This document shows, piece by piece, positions 1 through 7,573 of a DNA stretch of 64,000 nucleotides. The DNA is from Pseudorhodoplanes sinuspersici (lineage in GTDB: Bacteria > Pseudomonadota > Alphaproteobacteria > Rhizobiales > Xanthobacteraceae). A program made the translations under genes and the position numbers. The stretch covers positions 4,458,501-4,522,500 of the forward strand of contig NZ_CP021112.1 in assembly GCF_002119765.1 (NCBI RefSeq), written 5' to 3'. A model generated the notes under the pieces. That model was given only the letters and a program-made list of their open reading frames with translations, ran no database searches and was not told where the DNA came from. The number at the start of each line of letters is the position of its first letter. Positions within the stretch are counted from its first letter, which is position 1.

Positions 1-312
1 GAGCGCAGTATTCTCGGTGTGACTGCGGTGGCGCTGATCTCATTCACCGCCGTCATTTTCCTGGCGGTAATGCTGGTCCTGCAGGTCAGTGATACGAGCG
101 CAAACGCCGTCGGATCATGGTTGCCGGCATCGATCGGACTGCTGCTCTATCCCTTTGTGTTCTTCTTCAATCTTGTGACCGGCCCCGCAACCAGTGCGCA
201 GGATCTGCACATCGCGTTGCTGGCGCTAATGATCGTTGCTCCACCCTTGCTGACGATCTGGTGGTCGGTCTGGGCGGCGCTGCAGCCGTCCGAACTTCAT
301 ACGACTGAATGA
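1..312 (+). CDS. Small membrane protein, 5'-partial
   Basis: The frame is open from the first base of the window, so the true start may lie outside. GTG at 19 is the first possible start inside and would give 97 residues. Two or three hydrophobic segments are visible (about residues 5-25, 35-55 and 65-85 from the GTG), which indicates an inner-membrane protein. The stop codon overlaps the ATG of the next gene (ATGA at 309-312), so the two are probably co-transcribed and translationally coupled. I do not recognise the family and assign no function. Confidence 0.6.
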   Translation, partial: ERSILGVTAVALISFTAVIFLAVMLVLQVSDTSANAVGSWLPASIGLLLYPFVFFFNLVTGPATSAQDLHIALLALMIVAPPLLTIWWSVWAALQPSELHTTE

Positions 313-776
313 TGCTGTTGCATTTCGCTTATGGCTCGAACATGAGCCGTGTGCCGATGCGACAAAGATGTCCAGGCGCGGCTGAGGCTGGTCTCGCCAT
401 TTTGCGTCACCATCGCTTTGTCGTTATGACGAATGGCTACGCTTCGGTGGTGCCCGCACCGGGCGAAACGGTTCATGGCGTGCTGTGGCGGATCACGCCG
501 CGCGATTTGGCCGCACTCAACGCCTATGAAAATGTGGCCGGCGGTCTTTATCGTCAGGCGATGCTTCCCGTCATTCAGGGTGCAAAAACGATGGCGGCCT
601 TGATCTATCTCGGAAACGACATGGGCGAGGGGCGTCCTCGTCCTGGATATATCGAGCTCGTTGTCGAGGCAGCACGCGAATGGAATCTGCCTTCTGATTA
701 TATTGAAGGTTTGGCGCGCTGGTCGCCTGGTGGTTGGCGTGGTGCGTCCGCGCCGGACACAGGAGCGATCGGATGA
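309..776 (+). CDS. Gamma-glutamylcyclotransferase-like (AIG2/GGCT fold) protein
   Basis: The 155-residue protein carries the family hallmark YGSNM near the N terminus (residues 8-12), which forms the substrate-binding loop of the GGCT/AIG2 fold. Later AYENVAGGLYR places a conserved acidic residue (Glu74) where the catalytic Glu of gamma-glutamylcyclotransferases sits. Such enzymes cyclise gamma-glutamyl amines or amino acids to 5-oxoproline; the substrate here cannot be read from sequence. It is sandwiched between the upstream membrane protein gene and the acylphosphatase gene with 4-base ATGA overlaps at both ends, so the three form one operon. ATG at 312 is an alternative start. Confidence 0.8.
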   Translation: MMLLHFAYGSNMSRVPMRQRCPGAAEAGLAILRHHRFVVMTNGYASVVPAPGETVHGVLWRITPRDLAALNAYENVAGGLYRQAMLPVIQGAKTMAALIYLGNDMGEGRPRPGYIELVVEAAREWNLPSDYIEGLARWSPGGWRGASAPDTGAIG

Positions 777-1072
777 GTGAGCGCGTCATTCGCCAGGTTG
801 TCATTCGCGGCCGTGTGCAAGGTGTCGGATATCGCGACTGGACACGCCACGTCGCGCGGGACCGGGGCATCGAAGGCTGGGTGCGCAACAGACAAGATGG
901 GAGTGTGGAGGCTGTGTTTGCCGGCACGCCGCAAGCGGTGTCCGGCATGATCGCGGCTTGCCGTAAAGGGCCCTCGAATTCAGCCGTTCAGGCAATTCAG
1001 GAGCGTGACGGAACGGCGGAAGAGTTCGAATTGCGCGGCGACAGGGCGTTCGCGGTTCTGCCGACAGCCTGA
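773..1072 (+). CDS. acyP: Acylphosphatase
   Basis: This 99-residue protein hydrolyses acyl phosphates such as carbamoyl or acetyl phosphate in the cytoplasm. The phosphate-binding loop is RGRVQGVGYRDW (residues 12-23), with the catalytic Arg21. The catalytic Asn39 lies in GWVRNRQDGSVE. Both signature motifs and the usual family length are present. The start ATG at 773 overlaps the stop of the preceding gene (ATGA), which fixes it against a longer frame opening at 734. Its end is 2 bases from the end of the convergent lipB. Function is confident by family; the physiological role of bacterial acylphosphatases is generally unclear. Confidence 0.93.
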   Translation: MSERVIRQVVIRGRVQGVGYRDWTRHVARDRGIEGWVRNRQDGSVEAVFAGTPQAVSGMIAACRKGPSNSAVQAIQERDGTAEEFELRGDRAFAVLPTA

Positions 1073-1074
1073 TT

Positions 1075-1818
1075 TCAGTCTGTCCCCCTGCGAGCTTCCG
1101 CCTCCGCGGGAACAGCCAATTCGGATGACCCGAACAATCCTTCAAACTCAACCTTCAGCGCCATATCGAGATCGCCCATCGTGACCGGCAAGCCGAGGTC
1201 GACAAGGCTGGTCACGCCGAATTTCTGCTCGCGCACCCCGCAGGGGACGATGCCGGCAAAATGCGACAGGTCGGGCTCCACATTGACGGCAATCCCGTGC
1301 AGCGATACCCAGCTTTTCAGCCGGATGCCTATCGCTGCGATCTTGTCCTCATAACCGTCGCCCTTGACCGGCCGCCGCACCCAGACGCCGACGCGATCGT
1401 CACGCCGCTCGCCCTGCACGTTGAAATGGGCCAGCGCCCGGATGATCCATTCTTCCAGCGTCGCGACGAAAGCCCGGACATCCGGCCGGCGGCGCTTCAG
1501 GTCCAGCATTAGATAGACCACACGTTGGCCAGGCCCGTGATAGGTCATCTGACCGCCACGGCCGGCCTGGTAGACGGGGAAACGGGCCTCCAGCAATTCG
1601 GTCTCACCGGCGCTGGTGCCCGCGGTATAGAGCGGAGGGTGTTCCACCAGCCAGATCAGCTCCGGCGCCTGGCCAGCCGCCACGTCGGCGACGCGAGCCT
1701 CCATGCCGGCCAGCGCCACGTCATAGGGCGTCAAGCCGCTGTCCACCCGCCATTCGGGGGCAGGACTGCCGGGACGGGCAGGAAAGCCCAGAGAGAGCTG
1801 ATTTCGGGAATTAACCAC
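1075..1818 (-). CDS. lipB: Lipoyl(octanoyl) transferase
   Basis: LipB transfers octanoyl groups from acyl carrier protein to lipoyl domains of 2-oxoacid dehydrogenases and the glycine cleavage system, the first step of de novo lipoylation. The signature [12 protein letters not shown] is at residues 87-98. The catalytic Lys lies in KIAAIG (Lys159) and the acyl-accepting Cys in VPCG (Cys193). The length of 247 is normal. The start used is GTG at 1818; no good Shine-Dalgarno precedes it, and an N-terminal tail before PEWRVDSG is poorly conserved in the family, so the start is uncertain. A CtrA-like box overlaps this start region. Confidence 0.95.
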   Translation of the reverse strand: MVNSRNQLSLGFPARPGSPAPEWRVDSGLTPYDVALAGMEARVADVAAGQAPELIWLVEHPPLYTAGTSAGETELLEARFPVYQAGRGGQMTYHGPGQRVVYLMLDLKRRRPDVRAFVATLEEWIIRALAHFNVQGERRDDRVGVWVRRPVKGDGYEDKIAAIGIRLKSWVSLHGIAVNVEPDLSHFAGIVPCGVREQKFGVTSLVDLGLPVTMGDLDMALKVEFEGLFGSSELAVPAEAEARRGTD

Positions 1819-1827
1819 CGATTAACC
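1811..1827 (+). promoter_or_regulatory. Candidate CtrA-binding box TTAA-N7-TTAACC
   Basis: TTAA (1811-1814), seven bases, then TTAACC (1822-1827) match the full CtrA consensus TTAA-N7-TTAA exactly in spacing. It lies about 75 bases upstream of the FliN-like start at 1903. CtrA activates flagellar genes in many alphaproteobacteria (known); use of this site is inferred. It overlaps the annotated lipB start codon, which suggests either dual control or that lipB starts a little further in. Confidence 0.45.
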
Positions 1828-1902
1828 ATAGCATGGTGACCTGCCTGCACATCACTCCGGTACCCGAATCCGGGTGCCGACAGGCCGCAAGGACATAACC
1901 AC

Positions 1903-2145
1903 GTGCCCACACTCGACAAGGTCTCTCTCGATATTTCGGTTGTTCTCGGTACCTGCGTGATGCCGGTCCATCAGGTCCTGCGGCTCGGCCGAGGCGCGAT
2001 CATCGAGCTGGACGCCAGCGAGGAGGATAACGTGAAGATCCTTGCCAATAATATGCCGGTCGCGGAAGGCACTGTTGCCGTCCACGGCAACCGGATCGCG
2101 GTCGAGGTTCAGCGCCTTTTGCCGAAATCGCCTGATATCCGCTAG
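1903..2145 (+). CDS. Stand-alone FliN/FliM C-terminal (SpoA) domain protein
   Basis: This 80-residue protein is almost entirely a SpoA domain, as found in the flagellar C-ring switch protein FliN. The pattern VSLDISVVLGTCVMPVHQVLRLGRGAIIEL followed by ILANNMPVAEGTVAVHGNRIAVEV is diagnostic although given here in two parts. It would sit at the base of the flagellar rotor or take part in a SpoA-type complex. GTG at 1903 is preceded by an AAGGA-like ribosome site at 1889-1893. There is no other flagellar gene in the window, so it is an orphan copy; whether it is the main FliN or a paralogue cannot be decided here. Confidence 0.8.
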   Translation: MPTLDKVSLDISVVLGTCVMPVHQVLRLGRGAIIELDASEEDNVKILANNMPVAEGTVAVHGNRIAVEVQRLLPKSPDIR

Positions 2146-2273
2146 CAGCGGCAAAATTTTCTGGAGGTTTATTCGGCAGACGGGGCGGCTCTTCGGATTG
2201 CGCTCTTGTCCGTCCGGATTCCTTTTGTTACATGCTGCCGACCTCACGCCGGAATACCGGCGCTTACCCAAAC

Positions 2274-2358
2274 GCGGCCGTGGCGGAATTGGTAGACGCA
2301 CTGCCTTGAGGTGGCAGCGGGTAACACCGTGGAGGTTCGAGTCCTCTCGGCCGCACCA
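2274..2358 (+). tRNA. tRNA-Leu (GAG anticodon)
   Basis: The acceptor stem GCGGCCG (2274-2280) pairs with CGGCCGC (2348-2354), followed by A and an encoded CCA. The anticodon arm is CTGCC-TTGAGGT-GGCAG with anticodon GAG. The variable arm is long, as expected for a class II leucine tRNA, and the T arm reads GGTTCGAGTCC. GAG decodes CUC, and CUU by wobble. Confidence 0.97.
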
Positions 2359-2412
2359 AATTTTCCAAAACCTGATCGCGCAAGACCCTGATCGGGATTG
2401 AAGCGTCGAACG

Positions 2413-2455
2413 AACGCGCAATGCTCGTGTCCACACGAACATTGCGCGTTTGTTT
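2413..2455 (+). terminator. Strong hairpin after tRNA-Leu
   Basis: AACGCGCAATG (2413-2423) pairs perfectly with CATTGCGCGTT (2440-2450); after one C-A mismatch the stem continues TCGTG with CACGA, leaving the loop TCCA. A T-rich GTTTGTTT follows. It lies 55 bases after the tRNA and 70 bases before mgtE, so it is most simply the tRNA terminator, but it could also be a leader element of mgtE. Confidence 0.65.
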
Positions 2456-2523
2456 GCGGGCCGCCATACCAGCGCGTACAAGCCGCGACACGTCACCAGC
2501 ACCGATCAGGGCCTTCCGCTTCC

Positions 2524-3933
2524 ATGCTCGAGCCAAACGACCAGAGCGAGACGAGGGCATCCGAGGACGAGTTCCGCGACGAGGATGGCGCGATTCGTCA
2601 CGACTTTCTCGAACGGGTCCGCGACGCCGTGACCCATCATGACAGCGCCGTCCTGCGTAGACTGGTCGGCGCCCTGCACGAGGCCGATACCGGCGACCTG
2701 ATCGAAGCGCTCGAACCCGATTTGCGACCGCAGCTCATCGAGCTGATGGGCAAGGACTTCGATTTCTCCGCCCTTACGGAAGTCGATGACGCCGTCCGCG
2801 AGGAAATCCTTGAGGAACTGCCGCCCGAAACCGTCGCCGAAGGTGTCCGCGAACTCGACTCGGACGATGCAGTCTACATTCTCGAGGATCTCGACCGGCA
2901 GGACCAAGTCGAAATCCTGCAACAATTGCCTGCGACGGAGCGCATCGTCCTTGAGCGTAGCCTGCTGTATCCGGAGGAATCTGCCGGCCGGCGGATGCAG
3001 ACCGAATTCATCGCCGTGCCGCCGTCATGGAATGTCGGGCAGGCGATCGACTACATGCGCGAGACTGCCGATCTGCCCGACCGCTTCTACGAACTCTATG
3101 TCGTCGATCCTGACCAGAAGCTGCGCGGCGCTGTCGCTCTCGACCGATTGCTGCGGACAAAACGTCCGGAGTCGGTCCTCGATCTCATGGACGAGGATCG
3201 CCGCCGTGTGAAGGCGACCGACGATCAGGAGGAGGTGGCGCGCATGTTCGAGCGCTATAACCTCGTCGCAGCGCCGGTTGTCGATGAAAATGACCGCCTC
3301 GTGGGTGTCCTGACCTTCGACGACATCGTCGACGTGATCGAACAGGAGGCGGAAGAGGATATCATGGCCCTCGGCGGCGTCGGTCCGGAAGAAGAGCTCT
3401 CCGATCCAGTCTGGGTCACCGCCAAAGGCCGATTCACATGGCTGTTTGCCAATTTGCTGACGGCGCTGATGTCCGCCTGGGTGATCAAGCAGTTCGAACA
3501 TTCGATCGAGAAAATGGTGTCGCTCGCCGTGCTGATGCCGATCGTGGCCTCGATGGGCGGCAATGCCGGGACGCAGACCATGACCGTCGCCGTGCGGTCG
3601 CTGGCGACGCGCGATTTGAGCGATGCCAACGCGGCCCGTTTTGCGCGGCGCGAATTGCTGGTCGGGCTTTTGAACGGCATCGCCTTCGCGGTCATCATGG
3701 GTGTCATCGCTGTGGTGTGGTTCAATGTTGCTGATCTTGGCCTTGTCATTGCGCTGGCGATGGTCTGCGTTTTGACGGCCGCGGCGCTCGGTGGTTTTGT
3801 CATTCCATTGGCGCTGACCAAACTTGGCGTCGATCCGGCGGTATCGTCGGGACCTTTCGTGACGACCATTACGGACGTCGTCGGCTTTTTCTCGTTTCTG
3901 GGGATTGCAACACTCTGGTTTGGACTGCGTTGA
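2524..3933 (+). CDS. mgtE: Magnesium transporter MgtE
   Basis: MgtE is a dimeric Mg2+-gated Mg2+ channel of the inner membrane. The 469-residue protein has an acidic cytoplasmic MgtE_N domain (about 20-140), a tandem CBS pair (about 145-260) that senses Mg2+, and five membrane segments from about 295 to the C terminus. The pore signature MPIVASMGGNAGTQT is present in the membrane part, and the C-terminal PFVTTITDVVGFFSFLG matches the family end. The frame is open further upstream, but ATG at 2524 gives the normal length and places the start after the hairpin at 2413-2450. A thioesterase gene follows after 12 bases. Confidence 0.95.
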   Translation: MLEPNDQSETRASEDEFRDEDGAIRHDFLERVRDAVTHHDSAVLRRLVGALHEADTGDLIEALEPDLRPQLIELMGKDFDFSALTEVDDAVREEILEELPPETVAEGVRELDSDDAVYILEDLDRQDQVEILQQLPATERIVLERSLLYPEESAGRRMQTEFIAVPPSWNVGQAIDYMRETADLPDRFYELYVVDPDQKLRGAVALDRLLRTKRPESVLDLMDEDRRRVKATDDQEEVARMFERYNLVAAPVVDENDRLVGVLTFDDIVDVIEQEAEEDIMALGGVGPEEELSDPVWVTAKGRFTWLFANLLTALMSAWVIKQFEHSIEKMVSLAVLMPIVASMGGNAGTQTMTVAVRSLATRDLSDANAARFARRELLVGLLNGIAFAVIMGVIAVVWFNVADLGLVIALAMVCVLTAAALGGFVIPLALTKLGVDPAVSSGPFVTTITDVVGFFSFLGIATLWFGLR

Positions 3934-3945
3934 GGATCTTTGCCG

Positions 3946-4413
3946 ATGACTATTTTCAAGCCACGCAATGCGGACTGGGAAACCTGCGTGCGCGACAGCT
4001 TTGCCCGCCAGCCATTCATGACCTTGGTCGGTGGTGAGATCACGTCCTTGTCGCCCGGTTTTTGCGATGTCGCGCTGAAAGCGCGGCCCGACCTCTGCCA
4101 GCAACGCGGCTTTTTGCACGGCGGCGTGACCACAGCGCTGGCCGATACCGCGGCCGGCTTTGCGGCTTATTCGCTAATGCCGCCGAATTCGGCTCCGCTG
4201 ACCGTCGAACTCAAAATTAACCTCATGTCGCCGGCGCTGGGTGAGCGCTTCGTTGCCTGCGCTCGCGTCTTGCGGCCAGGGCGGACACTCACCATTGTGG
4301 AAGTGGATGTGAATGCGTACGGCCAGGGCGGATCGAAGTTGATTGCCCGGATGCTGGCAACCATGATCTGCATGGAAAATACACCCGATGCACCGCAAGA
4401 GTTGCACGGGTAA
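3946..4413 (+). CDS. PaaI-type hotdog thioesterase
   Basis: This 155-residue protein belongs to the PaaI/YdiI branch of hotdog-fold acyl-CoA thioesterases. The helix motif QRGFLHGGVTTALADTAAGFAA (in two halves QRGFLHGG and ALADTAAG) contains the conserved HGG and the acidic residue of the active site. It probably hydrolyses an aromatic or short-chain acyl-CoA in the cytoplasm. ATG at 3946 has a GAGGA ribosome site at 3932-3936. It lies 18 bases ahead of isovaleryl-CoA dehydrogenase in the same direction, so it may salvage CoA from branched-chain intermediates; that role is inferred. Confidence 0.85.
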   Translation: MTIFKPRNADWETCVRDSFARQPFMTLVGGEITSLSPGFCDVALKARPDLCQQRGFLHGGVTTALADTAAGFAAYSLMPPNSAPLTVELKINLMSPALGERFVACARVLRPGRTLTIVEVDVNAYGQGGSKLIARMLATMICMENTPDAPQELHG

Positions 4414-4431
4414 GTCCGCAGGAGGAATGTG

Positions 4432-5604
4432 ATGATCCCGAATGCCTGGTCCGGCTTTGATTTCGGCCTCGGCGAAGAGGCTGACATGCTGCGGCACTCG
4501 GTATCTTCTTTCGCGCAGGACAAGATCGCGCCGCGCGCCGACGAGATCGACCGCAGCAATACCTTTCCGCGCGAGCTCTGGCCGCAAATGGGCGCGCTCG
4601 GTTTGCTCGGCATCACCGTCGAGGAAAAGTGGGGTGGATCGGGCCTCGGCTATCTGGATCATTGCGTTGCGATGGAGGAAATTTCGCGTGCCTCCGGCTC
4701 GATCGGCCTGTCTTATGGCGCCCATTCCAACCTCTGCGTCAACCAGATCCGCCGCAACGGCAGCAACGACCAGAAGAAGCGCTATCTGCCCAAGCTGATC
4801 TCCGGCGAACATGTCGGTGCGCTGGCGATGTCCGAGCCGAACTCAGGCTCCGACGTGGTATCGATGCGCACCCGTGCCGACAAGAAAGGCAGCCGCTACA
4901 TCCTCAACGGCTCGAAGATGTGGATCACCAACGGTCCCATCGCTGAAACCCTCGTCATTTACGCCAAGACGGATGCGACCGCCGGCGCGCGCGGCATGAC
5001 GGCTTTTATCGTCGAGAAATCGTTCAAGGGATTTTCGACCGCGCAGAAGCTCGACAAGCTTGGCATGCGCGGATCCGACACCGGCGAGATCGTTTTGCAG
5101 GATTGCGAAGTGCCGGAAGAGAATGTGCTGGGCGCCGTCGGCAACGGCGTCAATGTATTGATGTCCGGTCTCGACTATGAGCGTGTGGTGCTGGCAGCCG
5201 GTCCTCTCGGACTGATGCAGGCCTGTCTTGATCTTGTCGTGCCCTATGTCCACGATCGCAAGCAGTTTGGTCAATCGATCGGCCGTTTCCAGCTCATGCA
5301 GGCCAAGCTCGCCGATATGTATGTGAACATGAATGCGGCCAAGGCTTATGTGTATGCCGTCGCCAAGGCGTGCGACGAGGGCCGCACCACGCGCGAGGAT
5401 GCCGCGGGAGCGATCCTGTTTGCGTCAGAGAAGTCGACACAGATGGCGCTCGACGCGATCCAATGCCTCGGCGGCAACGGCTATATCAACGAGTTTCCCG
5501 CCGGACGCCTGCTCCGCGATGCCAAGCTGTACGAGATCGGCGCGGGAACGAGCGAAATCCGCCGCATGCTGATCGGCCGGGAGATTTTCGAGAAGACGAA
5601 GTGA
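4432..5604 (+). CDS. ivd: Isovaleryl-CoA dehydrogenase
   Basis: This FAD enzyme oxidises isovaleryl-CoA to 3-methylcrotonyl-CoA in leucine catabolism and passes electrons to ETF. The 390-residue protein has the full acyl-CoA dehydrogenase fold. The acyl-CoA-binding segment [11 protein letters not shown] and the flavin-binding WITNG are visible. The catalytic base typical of the isovaleryl branch lies in GLDYER (Glu250), rather than in the C-terminal YEG position used by other family members. ATG at 4432 has GGAGGA at 4421-4426. It continues the operon of mgtE and the thioesterase. The next pathway enzymes, the two carboxylase subunits, are encoded far downstream at 20.4 and 29.5 kb. Confidence 0.93.
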   Translation: MIPNAWSGFDFGLGEEADMLRHSVSSFAQDKIAPRADEIDRSNTFPRELWPQMGALGLLGITVEEKWGGSGLGYLDHCVAMEEISRASGSIGLSYGAHSNLCVNQIRRNGSNDQKKRYLPKLISGEHVGALAMSEPNSGSDVVSMRTRADKKGSRYILNGSKMWITNGPIAETLVIYAKTDATAGARGMTAFIVEKSFKGFSTAQKLDKLGMRGSDTGEIVLQDCEVPEENVLGAVGNGVNVLMSGLDYERVVLAAGPLGLMQACLDLVVPYVHDRKQFGQSIGRFQLMQAKLADMYVNMNAAKAYVYAVAKACDEGRTTREDAAGAILFASEKSTQMALDAIQCLGGNGYINEFPAGRLLRDAKLYEIGAGTSEIRRMLIGREIFEKTK

Positions 5605-5649
5605 TGGCATCCCTTTGCCGCTCGTCCCCCGCCGAAAACGGGGAACCAA

Positions 5650-5690
5650 AACTTTATGCGCTGGATTCCCGCATTCGCGGGAGTGAGCGG
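5650..5690. repeat. Short intergenic inverted repeat (CCCGCATTCGCGGG)
   Basis: TTCCCGCATTCGCGGGAG forms a short hairpin (CCCGC with GCGGG) between the convergent ivd and adc genes. This type of GGATTCCCGC...GCGGGAATGA element is common between genes in this bacterial group. It may act as a weak bidirectional terminator. Confidence 0.45.
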
Positions 5691-5698
5691 AGATTAGT

Positions 5699-6448
5699 TC
5701 ACGCGTCTTTCAAATAATCATGCAGCACGCGGCCATAGGGCAGCGTCAGATCCGCAACGAAATGATGCGCGCCGACAACCTTGCGAACCGGCAGGTCGGC
5801 AACCGGTGCATTTACATGCGGGATCAAGTGCAGCCGGCCCGGTCCGAGCCATGAGCCCTTCACGGTGATGTCGGTGAGGTTATAGGCGACGAGCTGACAA
5901 ATCTGCGGTTCGCCGTCGACGCCCGGAACGATTTTGAGATTGACGGCGGTCTTGGACAGTGTCGCCGTCGTGCGCTCGCCGTTGCCAGCCATCTTCTCGT
6001 GCTTGTAGCCCATGGTGCCCATAGCGACGAGCTGGTTGGAATAGGCGAGGGTACCGGTCAGCGTGTCCTTGACAATTTCAAGCTTGGGATGCGCGTATTT
6101 TTTCGGGAAGCCCCAGATCTCGCGGCCGGCTGCAATCGGTGGATCATCGTCGAGATACATCTGCGAGACGAAGTTGACCTCGTCATCGCCAAATTTACAC
6201 GGAATGACAATACCGGATTCCGTATAGCTGCCGAAGCCGGATGAATCCGGCATCTTGATCCATTCGTAATGCACGAGCGGCTGCGCGACTGGTTCCAGCG
6301 GCTCCGGCAATTGCTCGCGGATCACCTCCGGGTCGGTCTCGTAGGTGATGATCATGTACTCTCGGTTGACGAAACGGTACGGGCCGGCCGGGTAGCTAGG
6401 GCCGGCCGCGGGCATCGACGGCAGGTCGAGGATCTGCTGCTTGCGCAT
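5699..6448 (-). CDS. adc: Acetoacetate decarboxylase
   Basis: Adc decarboxylates acetoacetate to acetone and CO2 through a Schiff base on lysine. The signature GREIWGFPKKYAHP is at residues 108-121; the paired lysines K116 and K117 match the Schiff-base lysine and its pKa-lowering neighbour. The length of 249 is normal. The gene is transcribed in the same direction as bdhA, 127 bases downstream of it with a dispersed repeat between them. Acetoacetate is the end product of leucine breakdown and the oxidation product of 3-hydroxybutyrate, so the position between ivd and bdhA makes metabolic sense. Confidence 0.93.
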   Translation of the reverse strand: MRKQQILDLPSMPAAGPSYPAGPYRFVNREYMIITYETDPEVIREQLPEPLEPVAQPLVHYEWIKMPDSSGFGSYTESGIVIPCKFGDDEVNFVSQMYLDDDPPIAAGREIWGFPKKYAHPKLEIVKDTLTGTLAYSNQLVAMGTMGYKHEKMAGNGERTTATLSKTAVNLKIVPGVDGEPQICQLVAYNLTDITVKGSWLGPGRLHLIPHVNAPVADLPVRKVVGAHHFVADLTLPYGRVLHDYLKDA

Positions 6449-6464
6449 TGTTGTTGCTGCGTCA

Positions 6465-6577
6465 GATCACGATGATTTTGGATCGAAGCGATCCAAAATC
6501 ATGGCGTGACCGATTCTAATACGTTGGAGCATGATGTTGTCCGAAAGCCGCTTCGCACGTTTCGGCATCATGCTCTA
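6465..6577. repeat. Dispersed Rhizobiales-type inverted repeat, copy 1
   Basis: Two hairpins joined by a conserved linker. The first is a perfect 14-bp stem with 3-base loop, ATGATTTTGGATCG (6472-6485) against CGATCCAAAATCAT (6489-6502). The second pairs GAGCATGATG (6527-6536) with CATCATGCTC (6566-6575), with CCGAAA/TTTCGG inside. The linker CGATTCTAATACGTTGGAGC recurs at 37.9 kb and in part at 42.4 kb. The last bases of this copy supply the TAG stop codon of bdhA. Confidence 0.85.
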
Positions 6578-7393
6578 GTGTGCGGTCCAGCCGCCATCGA
6601 CCGGCATGATCGCGCCAGTGATTGAGCGTGCGCCATCAGAGCACAGGAACACAGCCAGCGCGGCGAGTTCGTCGACTTCGACAAAGCGCTTGGTCGATTG
6701 CGCTGCCAGCAGCACGTCACGAACGACGGCTTCTTCGGAAATCCCGCGCGCCTTTGCTGTATCCGGGATCTGCTTTTTTACCAGCGGCGTCATCACATAG
6801 CCCGGGCAGATGGCGTTGGCGGTGATGTTGTGCTCGGCCAATTCCAGCGCGATGGTCTTGGTGAAGCCGGCGATGCCGTGCTTGGCGGCCACGTAGGCCG
6901 ACTTGTAGGGCGAGGCCACGAGCGCATGTGCAGAGGCGATGTTGATGATGCGGCCCCAGCCCTTCTTTTTCATGCCGGGCACGACGAGGCGCGAGGTATG
7001 GAATGCGCCGCTCAGATTGATGGCGATGATCGCATCCCATTTCTCGACGGGGAATTCCTCAACGGGCGCGACATGCTGAATGCCGGCATTGTTGACCAGG
7101 ATATCAACGCCGCCGAATTCCTCTTCGGCGAGGGTGATCATCTGTGCAATCTGGTCTGGCTTGCTGATATCGGCGTTGCTGTAGATGACATCGACATTAT
7201 GGTTGCGTGCGAGATTGTCGCGCTCATCGGCAATGTCTTTCGGATCGCCCATGCCATTGAGGACGATATCGGCGCCGGCCCGCGCGAAGGCGGTGGCGAT
7301 GCCAAGTCCGATGCCGCTGGTTGATCCAGTCACGATCGCGGTCTTGCCGGCAAGGAAACGAGCGCTTTCGGTCAGGCTGAGGGGTTCATGCAT
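6575..7393 (-). CDS. bdhA: D-3-hydroxybutyrate dehydrogenase
   Basis: This short-chain dehydrogenase interconverts D-3-hydroxybutyrate and acetoacetate with NAD, the entry step for using depolymerised PHB. The 272-residue protein has the cofactor loop TGSTSGIG, the NNAG motif, and the catalytic Ser154, Tyr167 and Lys171 (SAYVAAKHG). The C-terminal VMTPLVKKQIPDTAKARGISEEAV stretch, seen here in overlapping short segments, is specific for the hydroxybutyrate branch. ATG at 7393 is the natural start; a longer frame exists upstream without support. The stop codon lies inside a dispersed repeat. It is divergent from the patatin gene. Confidence 0.93.
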   Translation of the reverse strand: MHEPLSLTESARFLAGKTAIVTGSTSGIGLGIATAFARAGADIVLNGMGDPKDIADERDNLARNHNVDVIYSNADISKPDQIAQMITLAEEEFGGVDILVNNAGIQHVAPVEEFPVEKWDAIIAINLSGAFHTSRLVVPGMKKKGWGRIINIASAHALVASPYKSAYVAAKHGIAGFTKTIALELAEHNITANAICPGYVMTPLVKKQIPDTAKARGISEEAVVRDVLLAAQSTKRFVEVDELAALAVFLCSDGARSITGAIMPVDGGWTAH

Positions 7394-7573
7394 GGAGTGA
7401 TCCTTGCGCGTTTGCTGTCCCAAGCCTTGCGCCCGTGCTGTGACAGCGATGTGAAGCAGGCCACCGTAAGCCGTAAACCACACACCATTTTAATGCCGAG
7501 TGTTTCGGCAAAGTGTCATCCCGGCGTCACGTCTCCATCGTCACATTTCGGCGGCCATGAAGGAGACAGTCAG

